From Bradyrhizobium sp. AZCC 1610 (GTDB lineage: Bacteria > Pseudomonadota > Alphaproteobacteria > Rhizobiales > Xanthobacteraceae), in contig NZ_JAZHRR010000001.1 of NCBI RefSeq assembly GCF_036924515.1, positions 186,001 to 250,000 on the forward strand: a DNA stretch of 64,000 nt, in the 5' to 3' direction. Of this stretch, positions 1 to 11,915 are shown piece by piece. Both the position numbers and the translations under genes were made by a program. The notes under the pieces are model-generated. The model saw only the letters and a program-made list of their open reading frames with translations, was not told where the DNA came from and did not search any database. Positions within the stretch are counted from its first letter, which is position 1, and every line of letters begins with the position of its first letter.

Positions 1-167
1 CTGTCGGCGGCCTCCGGAAGTTATTCTCCCCACCCTGGCTGTTCTGGTCTGACAAACAATCCTCTTCGCAAGCCCAGCCGATCGCGATTCGGCTGATCCG
101 ATCCGCTACACCCAATTATGGTCGGAGAGATGACCATGCCAGCGGCATGGCCGCGACTTACGGAATC
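1..167. other. Window edge, non-coding with two small inverted repeats
   Basis: No convincing gene is seen before the stop codon of the Sel1 protein. Two perfect short inverted repeats are present: 75-95 (7-bp arms, CAGCCGA/TCGGCTG) and 134-150 (7-bp arms, CCATGCC/GGCATGG). Either could be part of the 3' end of the leftward transcript, but neither is followed by a T run on either strand, so I do not call a terminator. Confidence 0.3.
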
Positions 168-3100
168 TTAATTCACGGCGGCGGTGCGCTTGGTCGCAGC
201 CGGCTTGGCGCCGGGCTTGCCCGTGGCGGGCGCGGGAGCCGAATCCCAACCACCGGCGGGTGCCGCCACGTTGACGACGTCGTCGGGCTGCGGCTCCGGC
301 GTAAAGGTCTGGATCGCGAGTCTCGCGGCCGCCAGCGACTGGGCGTCGAGGCGCTTGGCGATATCGTCGCGCTTGCGGCCCGCGTCCGCGTCGCCCTGGG
401 CCGCGGCGAGGCTGAACCATTTGAAGGATTCGGCGAGGTTCTGTTCGACGCCGATACCGCGGGCATAGAGGATGCCGAGGTTGAACTGGCTGTCGGCGAC
501 GCCGCGATCGGCGGCCTTGCGGAACCAGATCGACGCGCTCTTGTAATTGGCGCCCTTGCCGCCGCCATCGGCGTCGAGCACGGCCAGATTATGCATCGCC
601 TTGGCGCTGCCGCGCTCGGCCGCCTGCGCATAATAACGCCGCGCGATATCGACGTCCTTTTTCACGCTCAGGCCCTTCTCGTAGAAGGTCCCGAGCCGGA
701 AGATGGCGGGCACCACGCCGGCCTGCGCCGCGCGGTCGTACCATTTGGCGGCCTGGTCGAGATCCGAGGCAACGCCCTTGCCTTCGGCAAAGCGCACGCC
801 GACTTCATAAGCCGCGGCCGGGTCGCCCTTCAGCGCGGCGGCGCGCAATACCGGGCCGCCGATGCCGTCAGGCAGCCGCTCGGTCGGCGGCACCGCGATC
901 ATGGCAAGCTTGCCACCGGTGGCCGGCATCGTCGTGATCGCGCCGGTGATGTCGCTGGCTGCAGCAGGCGACGGCGCGGCCTGCGGCGGGACCGCGATCC
1001 GCGCGCTATCCAGCGTGTTCGGTGCGGAAGAATTGTTCGACTGCTTCTCGACAGGCGTCGGCGAGATCATCAAGGGCCCCGGTGCCGCGGGCATTGCGGG
1101 CCTGCTCTCCGACGGCGCGGGGGCCTGCACCGGTGCGGCCGGCTCGCCGGGATGTTCCATCATCGGCAGTTGCAGCACGCTGCCGGTGTCGAGCAGCGTC
1201 ATTGCCATCTTGAAAGTGCCGAGCACGATCACGACCACGCTCGCGCCGACCAGCAGCGAGCGGATCTTGGAGGAAATGTTCGAGGGGACATTGTCGTCGG
1301 CCTTGGCCTTGCCGCCGCCCTTGTCCTTTGGCGCGGCCTTCGCCGAACGTCCCGGCTTCTCGGGGGGTGGCGCGGCGGCCGCGGCCTGCGCGGCGCGGCG
1401 CGCGGCGGCGATGAAACTCGACGAACTGACCGGCTCCTTCGGCCCGGAAGCGATCTCGCTGATTGCGTTTTCGGAAGCCGCGATCCGTTCCGACGGCGAA
1501 GACATGCGCACTGACGGCCGCGTGCCCGGCTCGAGCGGATGATCCGGCGGCAATTCCGGCGCGATCGCGGTGCGCGGCGCCGCGGCATGCGGCTCCAGGA
1601 TTTCGCTGATTGCCCGCGGCGGCAATGGCGGGGCGACCGGCGCGGCCGGCTGCGCCGCGTGGAATTCGCGCGGCGCGGCGACAAAATGCTCCTGCGGACC
1701 GGCTTGCAGCGCGGCGGGGTTCGGCAATTCCGGCTTCGATTGCTGCGGATAGGTCTGCAGCGGTGTCATCAAGCGGGGCGCTTCCTCGCGCATTTCGGCG
1801 GCGGCAGGAGAAGAGGCGGTCGTAGCCGGTGTAGCGCGAACCGTGCGCAGATCGCCTTCGATCATCGACAGGCGATCGACCACGTGGCCGAGCGTGCTGT
1901 GAACGGTCTCGAGCGAGTCCTGGGTGCGGCGGTCGGTTTCCGACTGGCTGAAGCGGATGTCGGTCAGCTCGCGCTTGACCAGATCGACGATGCCGGAGTC
2001 CATCGGCTGGACCGTGTCGCCGGAACTGCGGTTGGACTCGGCGAGCGCGACCAGGCTGGCGTGCTGGCGTTCGAGCGAACGCAGAATATCGTGCAGCCCT
2101 TCCTCGACCCGTCCGAGGTCGATGGCGGGCGCGGCGGAACGATCGCCGGAGGCTTCCAGGCGCTCCAGCAGATAGGACACGCGCTGTTCGAGATGAGCAA
2201 ACGCCGACGCATTGTCGTTGCCGGTCGGGATGCGGTCGAGCCGCTCCGACAGCGAGCGCAGCGCGCTTTCGAGATGCTCCGAATTGTCGCTCGCGGCCGG
2301 CGGCTGCCGGGTTTCCAGCGTCGAGGTCAGCGCGGCCAGGCGCTGCTCGAGCATGCCGAAGGCATCGCTGTTGCCGTCAAAGCGGGAAAGCTGATCGACC
2401 TTGGCCGACAGCGTGTGCACGTCCTCGGCGAGCCGGGCCAGCGCGTCGTTGGAGGCAACGTTGGAGACGATGCCGCGCAGCGCCGCAATCGCGCCTTCGA
2501 GCTGCTGCACGGTCGACGGATCGTCGTTCGAACGCAGGATCAAATCGAGCTTGGCGCCGAGATTGCGGATCGCCTCGTCGTAGCCGGTGAGCTGCTCGGC
2601 CGGCGTCAGCGAGCGCAGCACCTCGCGGATTTCGCCGAGCGCGCGCTCGATGCCGGCCAGCGTCTGGCCGTCGCTGCCGTGCTGGCGGCTGTCGTCGATG
2701 CGGCGGGATAGCGAGCGGATTTCGTTCTCGAGCGATTCGATCTCCCGGCGCGGCACCGCCTCGGTGATGGCGTGGCGGATTTCGGCGAGTTCGCTGCGGA
2801 ACGCGGCAATCGACTCCTCGACATGATCGGGACGCTGCAGCGCCTCGATCTGGCTGGTGATCTTGAGCAGGTGTCGTTCGAGCGAAGAAAAATCCGGACC
2901 GGCCGGCGCCGCCTGCATCATGGGCTGCGCAGCAAAATTGGGCTGGGCGGGGGAGGCCGCCGGCGCGGCATGGCGCGGCGGCATCTGGCGCGGTGGTGGA
3001 CTGTCGAGTTCGTTCTGGCGCGCGGCGATTTCGGCGATCGCAAAATCCATCGAGGCCGGACTGGGCGGCGGCGCGGGGCGATAGACCTGGGCTGCGGCAC

Positions 3101-3530
3101 GCTCGACCATCTCGGTCTGACGCTGCTTTTCCTGCATCTGGACCTGCCGGGTCGGCGCGGGGTTGGAAATCTGCGACAGCCGCGCGTCGAGGCGCGAAAT
3201 GGCTTCGTTGAGCTGGCGGGCCACCGTCGGCTCGCCACGGGCGGCTTCGCCGCGCGAAGTGTCGCCGCGCGGCGTGGCGGGCCGCGAAATCTGCTCGATC
3301 TGCTTGGTGATTGAATCCAGCCGCTGGTGAATGTCCGCCACGTCGGGGATCTGCCGCGGCATCGCCGGCCGCGGCTCGGCAGGCACGCTGAAACTGGGCG
3401 GGGCTGGTTCGCCGACGGTAGAATTGAGCCAGTCGTTCAACGACATGCCGGCGCGCCGCGCGGCCGCCTCGGCCCTTTCGCGGACGGAGGGGTCGATGCC
3501 GTCAACACTCCACGATACGCGCGAATTCAT
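168..3530 (-). CDS. PodJ-like polar localisation protein with C-terminal Sel1 repeats
   Basis: 1120 aa. The first 40 residues carry the motif WSVDGIDPSVRERAEAAARR followed by GMSLNDWLN, which matches the start of PodJ-type polarity factors of Rhizobiales (family knowledge). Residues about 200-540 are heptad-rich and probably coiled coil. A proline/alanine-rich linker leads to one membrane segment near 757-780 (SLLVGASVVVIVLGTF). About four Sel1/TPR-like repeats fill roughly 905-1065 (e.g. AAKWYDRAAQAG, ARRYYAQAAERG). The topology, coiled coil in the cytoplasm and Sel1 domain in the periplasm, is that of PodJ. Role by homology: cell-pole organisation and peptidoglycan-linked localisation. Similarity is clear in architecture, but the sequence is low-complexity, so orthology to Caulobacter podJ is not proven. 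Transcribed alone, leftward. Confidence 0.8.
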   Translation of the reverse strand: MNSRVSWSVDGIDPSVRERAEAAARRAGMSLNDWLNSTVGEPAPPSFSVPAEPRPAMPRQIPDVADIHQRLDSITKQIEQISRPATPRGDTSRGEAARGEPTVARQLNEAISRLDARLSQISNPAPTRQVQMQEKQRQTEMVERAAAQVYRPAPPPSPASMDFAIAEIAARQNELDSPPPRQMPPRHAAPAASPAQPNFAAQPMMQAAPAGPDFSSLERHLLKITSQIEALQRPDHVEESIAAFRSELAEIRHAITEAVPRREIESLENEIRSLSRRIDDSRQHGSDGQTLAGIERALGEIREVLRSLTPAEQLTGYDEAIRNLGAKLDLILRSNDDPSTVQQLEGAIAALRGIVSNVASNDALARLAEDVHTLSAKVDQLSRFDGNSDAFGMLEQRLAALTSTLETRQPPAASDNSEHLESALRSLSERLDRIPTGNDNASAFAHLEQRVSYLLERLEASGDRSAAPAIDLGRVEEGLHDILRSLERQHASLVALAESNRSSGDTVQPMDSGIVDLVKRELTDIRFSQSETDRRTQDSLETVHSTLGHVVDRLSMIEGDLRTVRATPATTASSPAAAEMREEAPRLMTPLQTYPQQSKPELPNPAALQAGPQEHFVAAPREFHAAQPAAPVAPPLPPRAISEILEPHAAAPRTAIAPELPPDHPLEPGTRPSVRMSSPSERIAASENAISEIASGPKEPVSSSSFIAAARRAAQAAAAAPPPEKPGRSAKAAPKDKGGGKAKADDNVPSNISSKIRSLLVGASVVVIVLGTFKMAMTLLDTGSVLQLPMMEHPGEPAAPVQAPAPSESRPAMPAAPGPLMISPTPVEKQSNNSSAPNTLDSARIAVPPQAAPSPAAASDITGAITTMPATGGKLAMIAVPPTERLPDGIGGPVLRAAALKGDPAAAYEVGVRFAEGKGVASDLDQAAKWYDRAAQAGVVPAIFRLGTFYEKGLSVKKDVDIARRYYAQAAERGSAKAMHNLAVLDADGGGKGANYKSASIWFRKAADRGVADSQFNLGILYARGIGVEQNLAESFKWFSLAAAQGDADAGRKRDDIAKRLDAQSLAAARLAIQTFTPEPQPDDVVNVAAPAGGWDSAPAPATGKPGAKPAATKRTAAVN

Positions 3531-3730
3531 GCTTTCGTCCGGTTCCGCTTCGGCGCCCCACCTGCGCCATCAGCCTCCCCGCGCGTCCCACCGAAGAGAC
3601 AATCGTATTTCCGCGCAGGTCGCCTGCCTCGGAACTGACTTTTGTTCGTTACGGTAAATAACGGGTTAAGGAATGCGACGAGCGGCCCTAAAAGTTACCG
3701 GGCGGCCAAATCGGCTGGCTCTATAAGGCT

Positions 3731-4327
3731 CTAGCCGTTCTTTTCGCGCTGGCTATCCTCGATCGGCACGACGTTGGTCCGCTCCGCGCCGGAAGTGAGG
3801 GCTGACAACGCTTCGATCGCCTCTTCGCACCACTCCGCCACGGCGCGCTCGTGGGCGAGGCCGATGCGAAGTCCGAGCAGTTTGCCCACATCGGCCGGCG
3901 GCGCCGTACCTTGGGGAAAACGTTTGTTGAGCAGGCGCTCGTAGCGGGCGAAACGGTCGCGGTGATGTTCCAGCCGCGCCATCAGGTCGGTGCGCAACGG
4001 TTCGATGTCGACGCTGTCGAGCGCGTAGAGCCGCACCAGAAGATCGTCCTTGATAGAGGCCGGAACGCTCGGCCGCGCGGCCCAATGCCGGAGCGCGGCC
4101 CGCCCTTCTGGTGTGAGCGTATAGACCAGCTTGTTCGGCTTGCCGGATTGCACCACCTCGCGGCCCTGGATATGGCCTCGGTCGCGAAGCTTGGTGAGTT
4201 CCCGATAAATTTGCTGGTGGTCGGCCTTCCAGAAGAATCCAATGGAGTTGTCGAACGTCTTGGCGAGCTCATAGCCCGTCATCGGACGTTCGGTCAGGCA
4301 GGCAAGGATCGCGTCACCAAGCGCCAA
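3731..4327 (-). CDS. PadR-family transcriptional regulator
   Basis: 198 aa. The N-terminal winged helix (about 1-80) shows the PadR signature LTERPMTGYELAKTFD, then a wing ending in KLVYTLTPEGRAALRHWA. Residues about 95-180 are the alpha-helical Vir_act_alpha_C dimerisation domain, which puts it in the two-domain PadR class. It is divergent from a SnoaL-like gene at 4455, and a palindrome lies in the shared spacer, so it probably represses itself and that gene. The ligand is unknown; PadR proteins typically respond to phenolic or hydrophobic compounds. Confidence 0.88.
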   Translation of the reverse strand: MALGDAILACLTERPMTGYELAKTFDNSIGFFWKADHQQIYRELTKLRDRGHIQGREVVQSGKPNKLVYTLTPEGRAALRHWAARPSVPASIKDDLLVRLYALDSVDIEPLRTDLMARLEHHRDRFARYERLLNKRFPQGTAPPADVGKLLGLRIGLAHERAVAEWCEEAIEALSALTSGAERTNVVPIEDSQREKNG

Positions 4328-4356
4328 GACGCTGGCCTCCGGCTTTCAGTTGTAAT

Positions 4357-4390
4357 TTGACATTATGCATAAAGTTGCATATGCGTCAAC
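4357..4390 (+). promoter_or_regulatory. Putative promoter with PadR operator in the spacer
   Basis: TTGACA at 4357-4362 is followed after 17 bp by TATGCG (4380-4385), a plausible -35/-10 pair for the rightward SnoaL gene. The spacer holds a perfect 10-bp palindrome TTATGCATAA (4363-4372) and a looser GTTG-N9-CAAC (4374-4390). The position between divergent PadR and SnoaL genes suggests the palindrome is the PadR operator. This is inference from sequence only. Confidence 0.38.
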
Positions 4391-4454
4391 GCGCATAAGA
4401 TCCGGAGAAGGTCCATTCCCCGGCGTCAGCCTGTCATCGCCCGCTAGAGGAGAC

Positions 4455-4841
4455 ATGATGACCATGAGCGGCCTCGACAAGTGGTACGGCTACATGAAGT
4501 CCCATGACACGGCGGCGTTGTGGGACCTGCTGCATCCGGATGCGGTGTTCGAAAGCCCCGTCGTCCACACGCCGCAGCGCGGGCGCGACATCACCGTCAA
4601 ATATCTGGCTAGCGCCGAAAAGGTGCTGGGCGGCCCCGGCTTCAAATATACCGGCGAATGGCGCAGCGCGAACGGCGCGGTCCTCGAATTCGAAAACGAG
4701 ATCGAGGGGATCAAGATCAACGGCGTTGATATCATCACCTTCAGCGATGACGGTAAGATCACGCACTTCAAGGTGATGGTGCGTCCGCTGAAGGGAATCA
4801 ATCTGCTGCACCGCTTGATGGGAGAGCAACTCGCCAAGTAG
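4455..4841 (+). CDS. SnoaL/NTF2-like small protein
   Basis: 128 aa from the ATG at 4455, preceded by AGAGGAGA; ATGs at 4458 and 4464 are also possible. The fold signature is an early DKWYGYMKSHDTAALWDLLHPDAVFESP helix-turn segment and a late ITFSDDGKITHFKVMVRP strand, typical of the SnoaL-like/NTF2 superfamily (about 110-140 aa). Such proteins are small hydrolases, isomerases or binding proteins; the sequence does not say which. Divergent from the PadR regulator and probably controlled by it. Confidence 0.75.
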   Translation: MMTMSGLDKWYGYMKSHDTAALWDLLHPDAVFESPVVHTPQRGRDITVKYLASAEKVLGGPGFKYTGEWRSANGAVLEFENEIEGIKINGVDIITFSDDGKITHFKVMVRPLKGINLLHRLMGEQLAK

Positions 4842-5013
4842 TGAAAAGGCTGCGACGTCCGGCGGCGGTTTATGTCGCAATGGCTGTCCGGATATTTGCT
4901 GACCTGCTCGCTCCCTGGGACTGCCCGAACCGGATAAGGTCTCGTTCCGGAACGCCACGACGAATCCATTTCACGCGCCTTCGCCACTCTTATGCCCCTG
5001 CCGGGAGAACATC

Positions 5014-6804
<1,791 letters not shown>

Positions 6805-6867
6805 GATTTCCGCCGCTTCCCTGTCCTTTCGCCTATAATATTATGATCCTCATACCAGGAGGGCGTC

Positions 6868-8076
<1,209 letters not shown>

Positions 8077-8081
8077 CTGCC

Positions 8082-8162
8082 GTAGGGTGGGTTAGCCGAA
8101 GGCGTAACCCACCGTGCCACGGCGAGAGAAGTGGTGGGTTACGCTTCGCTAACCCACCCCAC
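8082..8162. repeat. Palindromic intergenic repeat, GTAGGGTGGG family
   Basis: Two arms of about 30 bp: GTAGGGTGGGTTAGC at the left and its complement GCTAACCCACCC at the right, each with an internal CGTAACCCACC/GGTGGGTTACG block. It can fold as a long hairpin in the RNA between the thiolase and FadB-type genes. Relatives occur at 16253, 44715 and, as a half copy, 51125. Confidence 0.8.
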
Positions 8163-8221
8163 GAAATCCAATACAACCGCCGCGCCTGACATCGGCTGCC
8201 GGCACCGAGGGAGCAACCAAC

Positions 8222-10435
8222 ATGGCCTTCAAGAATTTCAAGCTAGAGACCGACGCCGACGGCATTGCGCTCGTCACCTGGGACATCCCCGGACGTTCGA
8301 TGAACGTGCTGGACGAGACCTCGACCACCGAGCTCGAGGAGATCCTGAAACAGACCACGGCCGATGCCGCGGTGAAGGGCGTCGTAATCACCTCGAGCAA
8401 GGAAGCGTTTTGCGCCGGTGCCGACCTGTCCATGCTCGAGGGCATGAATCAGGAATACGCCAAGGTCTTCAAGGAAAAGGGCGAGGTCGCGGCCAACCAG
8501 ATGCTGTTCGAGCAGAGCCGCCGCTTCTCGCTGGTGCTGCGCGGCATCGAAACTTGCGGCAAGCCGTGGGCGGCCGCGATCAACGGGCTGGCGCTCGGCG
8601 GTGGTTTCGAGGTGACGCTGTCGTGCCACTATCGCGTCGCGGCTGAAAATCCCAAAACTCGCCTCGGCCTGCCCGAGGTCAAGGTCGGCCTGTTCCCGGG
8701 TGCCGGCGGTACCCAGCGCGTGCCGCGTCTGGTGCCGCCGCAGGATGCGATGACCATCCTGCTCAAGGGCGATCCGGTCACGGTCGACAAGGCCAAGGCG
8801 CTCAACCTGATCCACGCCATCGTGCCGGCGGCCGACCTGATCAAGGCGGCAAAGGACTGGATCAAGGGCGGCGGCAAGGCGGTCGCGCCCTGGGACGAAA
8901 AAGGGTTCAAGCTGCCGGGCGGTCCGGTGTTCTCCAAGGCCGGCATGATGATGTTCCCGGCCGGCAACGCCATCTACCGGCGCGAGACCTACGACAATTA
9001 TCCGGCGGCGCGCGCCATCATGAGCTGCGTCTATGAGGGCCTGCAGTTGCCGATCGACGCCGCACTGCGCGTCGAGTCGCGTTACTTCACGAAAGTCCTG
9101 CGCTCCAAGGAAGCCGCGGCGATGATCCGCAGCCTGTTCCTGTCGATGCAGGAGCTGAACAAGGGCGCGCGGCGTCCGCAGGGCGTGCCGCCGACCAGGA
9201 TCAAGAAGGTCGCCGTGATCGGCGCCGGCTTCATGGGCGCGAGCGTCGGCTATGTCTCGGCCCGTGCCGGCCTCGACGTGGTCCTGATCGACCGCGACCA
9301 GGAAAGCGCCGACAAGGGCAAGGCGCATGCGCAGAAGGTGATCGACGAGCAGGTCGCCAAGGGCCGCGCCAAGGCCGGAGATCGCGACGCGCTGCTGGCG
9401 CGCATCACGCCAACTGCGGATTACGCCGCACTCGGGGATTGCGATCTCGTCATCGAAGCCGTGTTCGAGGACCGCAAGGTCAAGGCGGAGACTTTTGCCA
9501 AGGCGCAGCAATACCTCAAGCCGGACACGATCTTCGCTTCCAACACCTCGACGCTGCCGATCACCTCGCTTGCCGAAAGCTTCAAGGAGCAGGGCAAGTT
9601 CGTCGGCATCCATTTCTTCTCGCCGGTCGAGAAGATGATGCTGGTCGAAATCATCCTCGGCAAGAACACCGGCGATGTCGCGCTCGCCGCCGCGCTCGAC
9701 TATGTGCGGGTGATCGGCAAGACGCCGATCGTGGTGAACGACTCCCGCGGCTTCTACGCCAACCGCTGCGTCGGCCGTTATATCGCCGAAGGCAACGAGA
9801 TGTTCCTGGAAGGCGTGCCGCCGGCGATGATCGAGAATTGCGCCAAGATGGCGGGCATGCCGGTCGGTCCGCTGTCGCTGTCGGATGAAGTCGCCCTCGA
9901 CCTCGGCCTGAAGGTCATCAAGGCGACGGAAGCCGATCTCGGTCCCAACTCTATCAACCCGGATCAGAAGAAGCTGATGGTGGAGCTGGTCGAAAAGCAG
10001 GGCCGTCTCGGCCGCAAGAACAGCAAGGGCTTTTACGACTATCCCGAGAAGGGCAAGGGCCAGAAGAGCCTGTGGCCGGGGTTATCAGCTCTGCAGCCCA
10101 AGCAGCTCGACCCGGATACCCTCGACATCGAGGAGTTGAAGCAGCGCTTCCTGGTGGTGCAGGCGGTCGAAGCCGCGCGCACGGTCGAGGATCACGTCAT
10201 CACCGATCCGCGCGAGGCCGATGTCGGCTCGATCCTGGGCTTCGGCTTTGCGCCGTTCACCGGCGGCACGCTGTCCTATATCGACTTCATGGGCACGCGG
10301 AAGTTCGTCGAGCTCTGCCACAGACTGGAAGCCAAATACGGCTCGCGCTTCACCCCGCCGAAACTCCTGGAAGACATGGCGGCGAGCGGCGAGACCTTCT
10401 ACGGTCGCTTCCCGCCGAAGAAGCAGGCGGCGTAA
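8222..10435 (+). CDS. 3-hydroxyacyl-CoA dehydrogenase / enoyl-CoA hydratase, FadB/FadJ-type
   Basis: 737 aa bifunctional enzyme for hydration of enoyl-CoA and NAD-dependent oxidation of 3-hydroxyacyl-CoA. Residues about 1-200 are the crotonase domain, with [13 protein letters not shown] and the oxyanion-hole region [12 protein letters not shown]. The Rossmann fold starts at about 327 ([17 protein letters not shown]), followed by the dehydrogenase active-site region [11 protein letters not shown]. The C-terminal helical domains run from about 515 to 725 (PGSLVxDEV-like [17 protein letters not shown], then [12 protein letters not shown]). Length is normal. The gene completes the beta-oxidation set begun at 5014. 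Confidence 0.93.
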   Translation: MAFKNFKLETDADGIALVTWDIPGRSMNVLDETSTTELEEILKQTTADAAVKGVVITSSKEAFCAGADLSMLEGMNQEYAKVFKEKGEVAANQMLFEQSRRFSLVLRGIETCGKPWAAAINGLALGGGFEVTLSCHYRVAAENPKTRLGLPEVKVGLFPGAGGTQRVPRLVPPQDAMTILLKGDPVTVDKAKALNLIHAIVPAADLIKAAKDWIKGGGKAVAPWDEKGFKLPGGPVFSKAGMMMFPAGNAIYRRETYDNYPAARAIMSCVYEGLQLPIDAALRVESRYFTKVLRSKEAAAMIRSLFLSMQELNKGARRPQGVPPTRIKKVAVIGAGFMGASVGYVSARAGLDVVLIDRDQESADKGKAHAQKVIDEQVAKGRAKAGDRDALLARITPTADYAALGDCDLVIEAVFEDRKVKAETFAKAQQYLKPDTIFASNTSTLPITSLAESFKEQGKFVGIHFFSPVEKMMLVEIILGKNTGDVALAAALDYVRVIGKTPIVVNDSRGFYANRCVGRYIAEGNEMFLEGVPPAMIENCAKMAGMPVGPLSLSDEVALDLGLKVIKATEADLGPNSINPDQKKLMVELVEKQGRLGRKNSKGFYDYPEKGKGQKSLWPGLSALQPKQLDPDTLDIEELKQRFLVVQAVEAARTVEDHVITDPREADVGSILGFGFAPFTGGTLSYIDFMGTRKFVELCHRLEAKYGSRFTPPKLLEDMAASGETFYGRFPPKKQAA

Positions 10436-10448
10436 CCGGCGCGAACTC

Positions 10449-10533
10449 GTAGCCCGGATGGAGCGAAGCGAAATCCGGGGACCTTGCCACTTGCGGCACT
10501 TTCTCGGATTACGCTGCGCTCCATCCGGGCTAC
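10449..10533. repeat. Palindromic intergenic repeat, GTAGCCCGGATGGAGCG family
   Basis: Arms GTAGCCCGGATGGAGCGAAG and CTGCGCTCCATCCGGGCTAC pair over about 30 bp around a short central segment. A second copy with the same arms lies at 14060-14145. Confidence 0.82.
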
Positions 10534-10541
10534 GTAACGAC

Positions 10542-10570
10542 AAAGGGCCGGATCACCGATCCGGCCCTTT
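10542..10570. terminator. Bidirectional stem-loop terminator
   Basis: Perfect 13-bp stem AAAGGGCCGGATC with a 3-nt loop (ACC) between two convergent genes, the rightward FadB-type gene and the leftward GST. The arms end in AAA/TTT, so it can act on both strands as a rho-independent terminator. Confidence 0.75.
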
Positions 10571-10593
10571 CCATATTTGTCATTCGCTAGAAT

Positions 10594-11208
10594 TCACGCC
10601 GCCTTCAGCAGCCCTTCCTTGGTCAGCGCTTCCTGCACCTTCGGGCGCGCGGCGATGCGGGCCTTGTAGGCCACGAGGTTCGGCATTTCCGAAAGATCGA
10701 ACTTCATCCGGTCCGCCCACGACAGCATCGTGAACAAATAGCCGTCGGCGACGGTGAACTGGCTGCCCATCAAATAGTCGCGCCCCGCAAGCTGGGCGTC
10801 GACATATTTGAACTTGCCCATCACGCGGTCCTTGAAGAACGCCTTGGCCTCGTCGGCCAGCACTGGCGAGAACATCGGGCCGAAATTCTTGTGCAGTTCC
10901 GTGGTGATGAAATTGAGCCACTCCAGCAGCTTGTAGCGCTCGGCGCTGTCGCGGGCGGGCGCCAGGTTCTTGGCCGCGGCCTTGTCGGCGATCATCTGGA
11001 CGATGACCGGCCCCTCGGTGACCAGTTCGCCCGAATCTAGCGCCAGTACCGGCACCTGGCCCTTCGGGTTGACCTTCAAAAAGTCGTCACCGTTTTCCAG
11101 CTTCTTGGCGCGCAGATCGACCTTGACTAGATCATAGGGCAGACCGGCCTCGAGAAGCGCGATATGGGGGGACAGCGAGCAGGCGCCTGGGGAATAATAC
11201 AATTTCAT
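10594..11208 (-). CDS. Glutathione S-transferase
   Basis: 204 aa. The thioredoxin-like N-terminal domain (about 1-78) starts MKLYYSPGACSLSPHIALLEAG and contains NPKGQVPVLALDSGELVTEG, the glutathione-binding loop of beta-class-like GSTs. The helical C-terminal domain (about 85-200) has the FTVADGYLFTML N-capping motif. It conjugates glutathione to electrophiles; the substrate is not predictable. It is divergent from a MarR regulator with two palindromes in the gap and lies close to a glutamate-cysteine ligase gene, so glutathione metabolism is clustered here. Confidence 0.9.
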   Translation of the reverse strand: MKLYYSPGACSLSPHIALLEAGLPYDLVKVDLRAKKLENGDDFLKVNPKGQVPVLALDSGELVTEGPVIVQMIADKAAAKNLAPARDSAERYKLLEWLNFITTELHKNFGPMFSPVLADEAKAFFKDRVMGKFKYVDAQLAGRDYLMGSQFTVADGYLFTMLSWADRMKFDLSEMPNLVAYKARIAARPKVQEALTKEGLLKAA

Positions 11209-11247
11209 CGGCTTTTCCTTCCCTCGATATTGTTGGGTGGGCTGACT

Positions 11248-11289
11248 AAATGCATTTGCATGGAATAGTCAAGATTGATGCAGCTGCAT
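11248..11289. promoter_or_regulatory. Putative MarR operators between GST and marR-like gene
   Basis: Two perfect palindromes with a shared half-site: AAATGCATTT (11248-11257) and ATGCAGCTGCAT (11278-11289), separated by 20 bp. They sit in the 101-bp gap between divergent GST and MarR genes, where an autoregulating MarR repressor would bind. Binding is inferred. Confidence 0.45.
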
Positions 11290-11309
11290 TTAGTGCGGTA
11301 CACTGACCT

Positions 11310-11819
11310 GTGACAGATACGGACCGGACTATGAAACGAAAACCATCGACCGAGGCGACCGCCGCCTGGATCCGCCTGATGCGGGTGCAGAGCCGGGTGC
11401 TCGATGCCGTCGAGCAGGATCTGAAGAAAGCCGGCTTTCCGCCGCTGGCCTGGTATGACGCGCTGCTGGAACTGTCGCGCGCGCCGTCCGGCGAGATGCG
11501 CCCGGTAGAGCTGGAAAAGCAGATGCTGATCCCGCAATATTCCACCTCGCGGCTGATCGACCGCCTGGTGGACGAGGGCCTGGCGGCGCGGCGTGAATGC
11601 AAGATCGACAAGCGCGGCCAGTTCGTTGAAATCACCGAAGCCGGGCGCGAACTGCAGAAGAAAATGTGGAGCGCCTATTCGGCGGCGATCGAAAAGCACG
11701 TCGGCTCCAAACTGTCCGACGCCGACGCCATGAAGCTTTGCGGTCTGCTCGACCGGCTGGGCTGCTCCTGCTCCGACGTCAAGGCGGCCGCTGCCCGCGA
11801 CGGCGTGCCGGCGCGATGA
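11310..11819 (+). CDS. MarR-family transcriptional regulator
   Basis: 169 aa from the GTG at 11310, or 162 aa from the ATG at 11331. The winged helix is clear: helix-turn-helix in VELEKQMLIPQYSTSRLIDRLVDEG and wing in CKIDKRGQFVEITEAGRELQ. The C-terminus has a Cys pair (GCSCSDVKAAA) that could be redox-active, which I flag as speculation. It is divergent from GST and probably controls it. Confidence 0.87.
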   Translation: MTDTDRTMKRKPSTEATAAWIRLMRVQSRVLDAVEQDLKKAGFPPLAWYDALLELSRAPSGEMRPVELEKQMLIPQYSTSRLIDRLVDEGLAARRECKIDKRGQFVEITEAGRELQKKMWSAYSAAIEKHVGSKLSDADAMKLCGLLDRLGCSCSDVKAAAARDGVPAR

Positions 11820-11915
11820 CTGCCCTGATATTTTTCGTTGATGCGGACGGCGTCGTCCGCATTCCCTTGGCCACACGGCGCGTTCGGTCGAATCGCCAGA
11901 TATCCGGATTTTTTC

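Noticed and set aside
147..1514. 455-codon open frame on the plus strand opposite the Sel1 protein gene
   Set aside because: It is the antisense of a GC-rich, Pro/Ala-rich coding region, has no motif or ribosome site, and its composition (very high R, G and A) is that of a shadow frame.
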